Origin: Mangrovimonas cancribranchiae
GTDB taxonomy: Bacteria; Bacteroidota; Bacteroidia; Flavobacteriales; Flavobacteriaceae
Direction of reading: 5' to 3'
Assembly (NCBI RefSeq): GCF_037126245.1
Contig: NZ_CP136925.1
Span: 248,001-312,000 of the forward strand
Length of the DNA: 64,000 bases
Numbering within the stretch: position 1 is the first letter of the stretch; the number at the start of each line of letters is the position of its first letter. Below are positions 6,685-14,120 of this stretch, in pieces. Both the position numbers and the translations under genes were made by a program. Under the pieces are notes generated by a model. That model did no database searches. It worked only from the letters and a program-made list of their open reading frames with translations, and had not been told where the DNA came from.

Positions 6685-9558
6685 TTAGAACTTTACAAGT
6701 TTAGTGGTTTTTATAGCTCCTGAGTTGTTTTTTGCTTTCACGATATATAGACTTTTGGCAAGTTCAGAAATATCGAAGGCGTGATTCTTTGAGAAATTAC
6801 CGTTGAATTCTTGTACAACCTTTCCATTTAAGTCTATAATTTTTACATTACTTACTTCAGTGTTTATGTAAAATGCATCGTTTGCTGGATTAGGGTAAAT
6901 AGAAAGTGGTTGTTGTCTCACATCGTCAATACTTAATGTAGATGCAGCATTACCATAAATTCTAAATTGTCCAGCTGGAATACTTATCGTAGCCGTTGTA
7001 CTAGTTACGTTAATTGAAGTATTTCCAGTTTCGTCCATTAAATCGTACCAAGTTCCTGTATAAGGGAAATCTGGAACAATATTTTGGGTGGTTACGCCAA
7101 AGTTTGCTAAAATCACAACATTTTTTAATTCGTTAGCAGGAATGTTATCATCCCAAATATAAATTCTTGGCGTTGTATTTCCAGAGTTTATAGCATAATC
7201 ACCTTCAAAAACAGCTTCGTTAATTTTTAAATAGTTTAACCTTGCCCAATCGTTATAAATTTGACTTCTATTGGCATCACTTAACCAGTTATTAGTCCAT
7301 TGTGGTTGTGGTTTTGTGCTTAATTTACAATCGCCATCATCATTGCCATCGTAGTCTGTGTTTACTGAACCATTATCACAAGTCCAAATAGAAATATCCA
7401 TACCTAAATCGGCAAAATGCCAAATCATTTTTGGTCCTGGAATAGTTAAAGAAATAGCGCCAATAGACGACATTCTTTCTAGAGCCGTGTTTAAATTAGT
7501 AACATCGTATCCGCCACTACTGTTTCCAAATTGAAGCATTTCGTACATAATGCGGTCTTTATCATGACTTTCTGGATAACCAAGGGCTCTTTTTTCTGTA
7601 AAACCATTTGCTACGTTGCCCATAGCGTTGATGTTTCCTGAATTTCCTTGAGCTAGGTTTTTATAATCGTTCCATATTTCTTTCCACATCATAATACCTT
7701 TGCCTTCATTTATACGGTAGTTAGCCCATTGTTGTTCTTCCGAAGTACCTCCAAGATGCTCAAAAATCACATAATGATCAGGATCTAAGCTCCAGCTATA
7801 ATCTGCATAAGATTTTAAAACATCTACACGATCTTGCTGGTATGAGTTGGTACAACCTTCGTCACTTTCAGAACAGTTTTGTGTAAATCCTTTGGTTAAA
7901 TCCCAACGGAAACCGTCAATATTAAATTCTTCAATCCAATGCTTAACAACACGTTGTACATAATATTGTGTTCTAGACTCTTGGTGGTTAAAATCGTTAC
8001 CAACATTGTAACTATGTCTAGGTGTTTGATTAAAATAAGGATTTTCGCTACTTGGTCCGCCCCAGCCATCGCCATCGGGATCGTCCATCCACATTCTAAC
8101 CATTGGGTTCCTGCCAAAGGCGTGATTTAACGCAACATCTAAAATAACAGCAATATCGTTTTGGTGGCATACATCGATAAACTCTTTAAGCTTATCCTTT
8201 GTTCCATAAAATTTATCTAAAGCCATATGAAATGACGTATTGTATCCCCAACTTTCGTTGCCTTCAAACTCCATAACAGGCATTAATTCAATAGCATTAA
8301 TGTTAAGATTTTTGAAGTAATCAATTTTGTCGATTAAATCTTGGAAGTTTCTATCGCTATCAAAATCACGAATAAGAACTTCGTAAATAATAAGGTCTTC
8401 TTTTTTGGGTTTTTGAAAATTGGTTACTTGCCAATTATAAGGTGTTTGTCCAGTTTTTAACACGGTAACTTCGCGTTCTTGTCCTACAGGATATGTTGGC
8501 AAATTAGGATAGGTGTTTGCTGATATCCAAGGATCATCGTAAGGTGATAATACAAGTGTGGAAAATGGATCAGCCGTTTTAACTTCATTAGGAGATCCGT
8601 TAACAGGATCGTTATCATATATCCAATATTGATAGGTGTAATTAGTACCAGAGGTTAGACCTGTTAATTCTAGCCAAAATTTAGAGCTAGAAGGGTCTTT
8701 TTTCATTAAATGCGTATCATAGGGATTCCAGTTGTTAAAACTTCCAGCTAGATAAACAAAATCTTTATTTGGCGCATCTAAAACTAAAGTTGCTTTAGAA
8801 TTATCTGTTTCGTTATAATTTATACCGTCTTCTAAACCTGGTGGAAGTGTTTCCAGTGTTAAAGAAGCAATGGCAACTTCAAAAGAAGCTTCGCCAGATT
8901 CTGAAGACCCAAAAGGTGTTCCCTCAACTCGAATAGTTCCTGATTCAGTAATGTTATTAATGGTAGTCCCAAAGTTAGGAAATCCAGTACCTGTAGCTAT
9001 TGAGTTGTTGTTTAAGAAAACTTCAAAATCGCCTACTTCAATATTTCCTCCAGATTGCATATAAGCATTTATATTAATGCTTCCTCCAGATTCTATTATA
9101 ACAGTATCGGAGGTTGGATTGTTTAGAAATACATTAATTATCCCAACATAGTATGTCTCATCTTGCGATTGTTGCGAACCATCGTCACTTTTAACAAGCA
9201 TACCAATTTGACTAATTCCTGTGTCATTGAAAAAAGTACTAGGTATTAAGGTAAAGGTGTAAGTTCCATCACCATTATTAGTGAATTGTTGTATTTCATT
9301 AGAATCACTCCATGAACCATTTGTAGGGGAGTCGCCAACTTGATTACCATTGGTGTCATAATACCATGCCCAAAGGTAAATATCTTCGCCATTAGTGCTG
9401 CCCCAAACAGAAGCATCAAGGTTAGAGACAGTGATAGTTATTTCATCGTTTTCTTCAAAAGCAGAAGGGCTAACATTGAAAGTGACATCATTTTGAGTTT
9501 GTGCAGATAACGTTAGTGTGCACAAGAAAAAAAATATGTAATGTAATATATGTTTCAT
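6685..9558 (-). CDS. T9SS-exported GH13 alpha-amylase, multidomain
   Basis: The start chosen is ATG at 9558 (957 aa), giving a clean signal peptide MKHILHYIFFFLCTLTLSAQ. An in-frame ATG at 9597 would put the start inside a terminator hairpin and spoil the signal. Order: signal, two Ig/E-set-like domains, a CBM48-like module (VYLAGSFNNWNPYD), the GH13 barrel, a beta-sandwich, and a T9SS type A sorting domain (SIYPNPANDAFYI ... AIKTTKLVKF). Catalytic residues: Asp553 in DGFRWDLTKGF, Glu600 in VIFEHLGG, Asp666 in ESHDKDR; the first conserved region is DVALNHAFG. It probably degrades starch or maltodextrin at the surface or outside the cell. It is the distal gene of the susCDEF arm but is separated from it by a hairpin. 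Confidence 0.92.
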   Translation of the reverse strand: MKHILHYIFFFLCTLTLSAQTQNDVTFNVSPSAFEENDEITITVSNLDASVWGSTNGEDIYLWAWYYDTNGNQVGDSPTNGSWSDSNEIQQFTNNGDGTYTFTLIPSTFFNDTGISQIGMLVKSDDGSQQSQDETYYVGIINVFLNNPTSDTVIIESGGSININAYMQSGGNIEVGDFEVFLNNNSIATGTGFPNFGTTINNITESGTIRVEGTPFGSSESGEASFEVAIASLTLETLPPGLEDGINYNETDNSKATLVLDAPNKDFVYLAGSFNNWNPYDTHLMKKDPSSSKFWLELTGLTSGTNYTYQYWIYDNDPVNGSPNEVKTADPFSTLVLSPYDDPWISANTYPNLPTYPVGQEREVTVLKTGQTPYNWQVTNFQKPKKEDLIIYEVLIRDFDSDRNFQDLIDKIDYFKNLNINAIELMPVMEFEGNESWGYNTSFHMALDKFYGTKDKLKEFIDVCHQNDIAVILDVALNHAFGRNPMVRMWMDDPDGDGWGGPSSENPYFNQTPRHSYNVGNDFNHQESRTQYYVQRVVKHWIEEFNIDGFRWDLTKGFTQNCSESDEGCTNSYQQDRVDVLKSYADYSWSLDPDHYVIFEHLGGTSEEQQWANYRINEGKGIMMWKEIWNDYKNLAQGNSGNINAMGNVANGFTEKRALGYPESHDKDRIMYEMLQFGNSSGGYDVTNLNTALERMSSIGAISLTIPGPKMIWHFADLGMDISIWTCDNGSVNTDYDGNDDGDCKLSTKPQPQWTNNWLSDANRSQIYNDWARLNYLKINEAVFEGDYAINSGNTTPRIYIWDDNIPANELKNVVILANFGVTTQNIVPDFPYTGTWYDLMDETGNTSINVTSTTATISIPAGQFRIYGNAASTLSIDDVRQQPLSIYPNPANDAFYINTEVSNVKIIDLNGKVVQEFNGNFSKNHAFDISELAKSLYIVKAKNNSGAIKTTKLVKF

Positions 9559-9577
9559 CGTTTTTATTTGAATACAT

Positions 9578-9605
9578 AAAAGGCTATGGAATTCCATAGC
9601 CTTTT
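9578..9605 (-). terminator. Hairpin between the susF-like gene and the amylase gene
   Basis: Nine-bp perfect stem AGGCTATGG / CCATAGCCT around AATT, extended by A/T pairs and followed by T's in both directions. On the leftward transcript it follows the susF-like stop and precedes the amylase ATG, so it can end or attenuate transcription into the amylase gene, or act as an RNA processing barrier. Confidence 0.8.
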
Positions 9606-9617
9606 TATTTTAACTTA

Positions 9618-10628
9618 TTATTGAATAGTTATCGTTTTATTAACCGTATCCATTGTTAGAGTATATGTTCCGGGGGTTCCAATAAAGCTAAAGTTATTGT
9701 CACCATCTCCAGCGTTTTCAAAATTAGCATCAATTGTATACCCTTCGTTTTCGTAATAAGGGTAATTTCTACCAGAGGTCCAGTCGCCATTTGTTGTGAA
9801 GAATCTAAAGGCATCATTAGCAAGAGTTATTTCAGCGGAATAAACACCTCCTCCAATACAAGGGAGCTCAACAGGTGTATCCCAAACCCAACCGGCATCT
9901 GGAACGCCAGCTCCTACCAACCATAATTGGTCGAATTCACAGTTTACTTGAGCTGCCCCTAGAGTTATCGTTTTATTTATTGTATCAATAGTTAAAAAGT
10001 ACTCTCCTGTTGTTCCTACGAAAGCAAAATTACTATCGCCATCGTTGGCATTAACTAAATTACTGTCTATTGTGTATCCATTGTCTGAATAGTAAGGATA
10101 ATTAAAACTATCTGGTCCCCAGTCTTGTTGAGCAAAGAATCTAAAATTATTATCTATTCCAGAATTGTTTTGTAGGGTTACATTTCCTGAATAGACACCA
10201 TTTCCTGTGCAAGGTAGTTGTACGGGAGAATCCCAGACCCAACCAGCGTCTGGTACACCAGCGCCTACTATCCAAAGTTGGTCATATTCACAGTTAGGTC
10301 CTGAAACGGGCGGGCCTAACGTTATCGTTTTATTTTCAGTATCAATTTCAAGAAAATATTCACCTGCAGTACCAATAAATTGAAAATTATTATCATTATC
10401 GTTAGCGTTAACCAGATTCTCATCTATGGTATAACCTCTAGTTTGATAGTATGTGTAATTAAAACTATCTGGCCCCCAATCTTGCTGAGCAAAAAATCTA
10501 AAGTTACCTCCATTGTCTGGTGATAAATTAACGTTTCCAGAATAAGTTGTGCCTTGTAAGGCAAACTCTATAGGAGAGTCCCAAACCCAACCAGCATCTG
10601 GCATACCTGCTCCAACACCATATAATGT
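9618..10628 (-). repeat. Three tandem coding repeats in the susF-like gene
   Basis: Three head-to-tail units of about 350 bp, starting near 10628, 10278 and 9931 on the minus strand. Units 1 and 2 are close at the DNA level (for example, shared stretches around 10100-10135 and 10450-10490), whereas unit 3 is shorter and more diverged, so a recent duplication of one module is likely. Confidence 0.85.
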
Positions 10629-11444
10629 AGGAGGTAATGCTGTTTCGTAAGGGGTTACTGTAATGGTTATAAATTCGGATATACGTTCTAGAGTTCCAGA
10701 AGCTGTTTCTAGTGCTGCACGAACTCTTATATCCATACTTCCTGCTTCATCAACAGTTAATCCTAAATTTAAAGCCGAGGCATTTAATTGACCATGGGTT
10801 AATTCTAAACTTCTATCTCCAGTATTACCTAAGCTCTCTATTGTGGCAAATTCTGTCCCTGCAATAGAAGCTTCTATAAAATAGTTAATGGCTACTGAGG
10901 TGTTCTCGGAAAAGTCTGGATCTGTCCACTCAATAGTTGTGGCGACCTCATCTTCAGTAATATCAGATAAAACAATTTCAAAAGTACTATCTGGATTTGT
11001 TATTACTGGGTTATTTTCTGGATACGAACTGATAAACATTTTTAATGTTTCTGAAATAGATTCGCCTCCAATGATTCTTAGAAAAACTTCTGTTTCTTCT
11101 AAAGCTGAAATATTATACTCTAACAGCATTGCATTAAGTTCTGCTACTGTTAGTGTAAGCGTATTGCTTGAAGATGTTCCTAATGTATATGGTTGGGAAA
11201 ATTCTTCGTCTAAAGATAGTTCAACAGTATATGATTCTGCACCAGAAATATTATCCTCCCAAACAACTGTTAGGGCATTGTTATTGGGGTTTTCACTATC
11301 TAATAATAGTGCAGCGTTTTCACTTGGTGATATAATGCTAAAATTTGCTTCTGGTGTAAGGTATGTGAAATCGTCTGATTCATTACAACTAATCACTATA
11401 GCTAATAGCGACAAGACAGAAAATATTTTTAATAGATTTTTCAT
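9618..11444 (-). CDS. SusF/SusE-type surface starch-binding lipoprotein with three tandem modules
   Basis: Lipoprotein signal (FSVLSLLAIVISCNES), then two SusE-type Ig-like domains (residues about 30-260, with TVVWEDN and TIEWTDP strands), then three tandem copies of a glycan-binding module of about 115 residues. Each begins LxxVGAGxPDAGWVWD and ends in a TIDTxNKTITLG strand; the conserved Trp and Tyr (GWVWD, FNYPYY) look like sugar-stacking residues. In the Sus paradigm SusE and SusF bind starch on the outer face and do not cleave it. It lies 6 bp after the susE stop and is the last gene before a hairpin terminator. Function is inferred from position and fold pattern. Confidence 0.85.
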   Translation of the reverse strand: MKNLLKIFSVLSLLAIVISCNESDDFTYLTPEANFSIISPSENAALLLDSENPNNNALTVVWEDNISGAESYTVELSLDEEFSQPYTLGTSSSNTLTLTVAELNAMLLEYNISALEETEVFLRIIGGESISETLKMFISSYPENNPVITNPDSTFEIVLSDITEDEVATTIEWTDPDFSENTSVAINYFIEASIAGTEFATIESLGNTGDRSLELTHGQLNASALNLGLTVDEAGSMDIRVRAALETASGTLERISEFITITVTPYETALPPTLYGVGAGMPDAGWVWDSPIEFALQGTTYSGNVNLSPDNGGNFRFFAQQDWGPDSFNYTYYQTRGYTIDENLVNANDNDNNFQFIGTAGEYFLEIDTENKTITLGPPVSGPNCEYDQLWIVGAGVPDAGWVWDSPVQLPCTGNGVYSGNVTLQNNSGIDNNFRFFAQQDWGPDSFNYPYYSDNGYTIDSNLVNANDGDSNFAFVGTTGEYFLTIDTINKTITLGAAQVNCEFDQLWLVGAGVPDAGWVWDTPVELPCIGGGVYSAEITLANDAFRFFTTNGDWTSGRNYPYYENEGYTIDANFENAGDGDNNFSFIGTPGTYTLTMDTVNKTITIQ

Positions 11445-11450
11445 TGTAAA

Positions 11451-12512
11451 TTAGTTTTGTGTTAGAGAGTAAGTGTATTCTCTAGGATTAGATAGGTCTA
11501 ATACTACGTGGTAATTACCAGCAGGGCCATCAAAAGTTAAATCGCCTCCATTTTGTAAGAAACCATCACTATCAACGGTTCCTAAGTCAAAATCGCCCCA
11601 TTCATTGTTACCTCTAAATTTAAAGGCTCCAGGAGTTAAATCTATATCTGCTTCTAAAGTACGATTATCGCTATTGTAAACTAAATCGGTATCTGAATCC
11701 CATCCTGTAGGAGTTGCCTCGCCGATAATACCCCAGCTAACAGGAGTTGTTGAATAGATTAAAGTGCCAGTATTTGCCTCAACAAGATAATAGCCTGCTG
11801 TGTCTGCAATACAGTCTGTTTCATCGTTTTCGAGTAGTATACCTTCAAAATTTCCATTATCTCCCCAATCGGTGTTCCCCCATTCAAATTCACCAAGAAC
11901 ATTTGGTGCTAAAAATTTGTATGCGCCATCAAGCCAAACGTATCCTAGGTAATCTGTTTCACCAAATGCTGAAGATGCTAATAAAGGTGCTGTAGCTGGA
12001 TCCCAATCTTGATGGTTTCCTGGAACGGCTAGTTTAGGAAGGTCTGTTGTAAATGGTGTTACCATAATAGTTTTAGAACTTGAATACAATATGTTGGCCT
12101 CTTCTGAACCGATAGATGATTTTACTCTAACATCTAAACTCCCTTCAATAAATGGCGGGATACCACTTTGAACAGCATAGCCGTTAAAAGCAGTGATATT
12201 AATAGCTAATACAGTAGAGTTAGTGGAACCAACTACAATTGGAGTTTCAAAATTTGTTCCAGCAGTTGCCATTTCTACAGTGTAATTAATTTGGGTTGGT
12301 GTGTTATAGTCTGCATCCTCCCATGTAATAGTAATGGCTGTGTTGGTTTGGTTTTCGTAAGGATTAAGTTGATAACTTTGTCCTTCTTCTGGTGTTATTA
12401 TATCTCCAAATGTGCCTTTTGTAGCTTGAAATTCGCTACTTAAGTCATCATCGCTACATGATGCGAAGAACAGCACAGTTAAGATTAAACAAAGGTTTTT
12501 TATTTGTTTCAT
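11451..12512 (-). CDS. susE: SusE-family starch-binding outer membrane lipoprotein
   Basis: The 353-residue protein has a lipoprotein signal (LILTVLFFASCSDDD), an N-terminal SusE domain (AITITWEDADY, NYTVEMATAGTNFETP) and two C-terminal SusE/SusF glycan-binding modules (LAVPGNHQDWDPATAP and WGIIGEATPTGWDSDTD). It sits directly after susD (12-bp gap) and before the susF-like gene, the standard Sus order. It should cover the SusC/SusD complex on the cell surface and bind alpha-glucan. The symbol is by analogy. Confidence 0.85.
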   Translation of the reverse strand: MKQIKNLCLILTVLFFASCSDDDLSSEFQATKGTFGDIITPEEGQSYQLNPYENQTNTAITITWEDADYNTPTQINYTVEMATAGTNFETPIVVGSTNSTVLAINITAFNGYAVQSGIPPFIEGSLDVRVKSSIGSEEANILYSSSKTIMVTPFTTDLPKLAVPGNHQDWDPATAPLLASSAFGETDYLGYVWLDGAYKFLAPNVLGEFEWGNTDWGDNGNFEGILLENDETDCIADTAGYYLVEANTGTLIYSTTPVSWGIIGEATPTGWDSDTDLVYNSDNRTLEADIDLTPGAFKFRGNNEWGDFDLGTVDSDGFLQNGGDLTFDGPAGNYHVVLDLSNPREYTYSLTQN

Positions 12513-12524
12513 TGTAATAATTTT

Positions 12525-14108
12525 TTAGTATCCAGGGTTTTGCTCTAGATTAGAATTTGTAGCTAAAGTGTTACTTGGAATAGGAAATAGGTTTCTATAT
12601 GAATCTACAGCAATACCATTAGGTTGATTGCCTTTCCAAGGCCATAAATAGTTGCCTGTAGTAAAATAGTTATAGCGCACTAAATCTGTGCGTCTTTGAC
12701 ATTCCCAGTATAGTTCTCGTGATCTTTCATCTAATATGAAATCAAGTGTTAGGTCTCCAGAGGTTATATTTCCAGTGGTTCCCCCATAAGCACGGGTTCT
12801 TAACTCGTTTATTTTTTGTGTAGCAGTACCTACATCGCCATTGCCTCCTCTAAGGGTAGCTTCGGCATAGTTTAGATATATTTCGGCAAGACGAATAAGA
12901 GGTAAATCGGTATCGGTTCTTAAATCTTGACCAGTACCAACACCTGGAACACCATTTATGTCTATATTTTTAAATTTAGTAACAGCATAACCATTGCTAA
13001 ATTGACTAATTTCTTCAATTTCTAATGATTGGCCATCGGAATAGAACATGCCTCTCATATCTTGATCGTCAAATTTTTCAACTAGACTACTTGTTACTCT
13101 CATTCCTGCCCAGCCACTGTCAACTCCAAAATCTGAAGGAGTCATAGAGCCGCCTATTTGACCATGGACAAGGAACGTTGTGCCTCCATAGGTTTGCGTT
13201 TGTATACCATCAAAATTTAAAGCAAAAATAAATTCTCTTTGAGCGCCGTTAGTGTTATTGTCGGCTAAGAATAGTTCATCGTAAGCAGTTCCGTTATTGT
13301 TGCCGTCTGTTGTGTTAATGGTGTATGATGAATTCATAACATCATTAGAGAAAGAAACACAGTCATCGTAACGCGGTGTTCCTGTCCACACTTCAGCATT
13401 CAAGTACAATCTTGATAGTAAGGCCCAAGCGGCTACTTCGTCTACACGACCATACTCGTTACTTCCACTAGAGGCTAATTGATCTTGAATATCAAGTAAT
13501 TCTGATTCTACAAAATTAAAAACTTCTTCTCTTGAATTTTGAGTTGGTAATGTAGTTGCAACTGTTGTTTGAATAGGAACATTACCGTATAAGTCTAGTA
13601 GGTTGTAATATGCAAATGCTCTTAAAAATCGTGCTTCTGCAATGTATGTTTGCACGACACCATCGGATAATCCTAAAGCATTTTCTATAAAAGAATTACA
13701 GAATGATATTTCTTGCCCTAAACGGTTGTACATGGCATTGGTAAAATCATTACTAGCTGTCCAATACATGCCATGCATATCTGGAACACCAGCATCTCCC
13801 CAACCAAGTACAGAATGGTCTGTTGTTAACTCGTTTAAGTAGAATAAAGTTCTGGAAAATTGAGAAAATCCTTCATCAATATCATCTGGGTTTAAATCTG
13901 GATTACCAGCAGGTCCTTGTTGACCAGTTACTGCAAATCCAGCATAAAGTTTAGCTAAAGCACTTTTTGCTTCATTGGCATTAGCGTAAACATCTAATTC
14001 AGAAAAGATATCTGGATCAATAGGTTCTTGATCTAAATCATCGTGACAAGCAACTAATGTTATAGATGCGAGTAGGATAAAAGTTAATTTATTAAATATA
14101 TTTTTCAT
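12525..14108 (-). CDS. susD: SusD/RagB family starch-binding outer membrane lipoprotein
   Basis: SusD-like protein of 527 residues with a lipoprotein signal (FILLASITLVACHDD). Family hallmarks seen: FLRAFAYYNLLDLYGNVPI in the TPR-like helical part and, at the C-terminus, LILAEIYLNYAEA-type helix (IRLAEIYLNYAEATLRGG), LDERSRELYWECQRRTDLVR and LFPIPSNTLATNSNLEQNPGY. It acts as a lid over the SusC barrel and delivers oligosaccharide to it. It is 12 bp after susC and 12 bp before susE, so in one transcript. Confidence 0.96.
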   Translation of the reverse strand: MKNIFNKLTFILLASITLVACHDDLDQEPIDPDIFSELDVYANANEAKSALAKLYAGFAVTGQQGPAGNPDLNPDDIDEGFSQFSRTLFYLNELTTDHSVLGWGDAGVPDMHGMYWTASNDFTNAMYNRLGQEISFCNSFIENALGLSDGVVQTYIAEARFLRAFAYYNLLDLYGNVPIQTTVATTLPTQNSREEVFNFVESELLDIQDQLASSGSNEYGRVDEVAAWALLSRLYLNAEVWTGTPRYDDCVSFSNDVMNSSYTINTTDGNNNGTAYDELFLADNNTNGAQREFIFALNFDGIQTQTYGGTTFLVHGQIGGSMTPSDFGVDSGWAGMRVTSSLVEKFDDQDMRGMFYSDGQSLEIEEISQFSNGYAVTKFKNIDINGVPGVGTGQDLRTDTDLPLIRLAEIYLNYAEATLRGGNGDVGTATQKINELRTRAYGGTTGNITSGDLTLDFILDERSRELYWECQRRTDLVRYNYFTTGNYLWPWKGNQPNGIAVDSYRNLFPIPSNTLATNSNLEQNPGY

Positions 14109-14120
14109 AATTACAATTTT

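Noticed and set aside
9559-9597. Upstream ATG for the secreted amylase
   Set aside because: It falls inside the terminator hairpin and would put 13 residues before an otherwise perfect signal peptide.
9618-10628. CRISPR-like periodic repeats
   Set aside because: The period is about 350 bp and coding, with diverged copies; these are protein modules, not CRISPR. No short direct-repeat array was seen anywhere.
10888-11454. Long open frame on the + strand (188 codons)
   Set aside because: It is antisense to the susF-like lipoprotein gene, has no family pattern, and mirrors the Ser/Val-rich complement of that gene.
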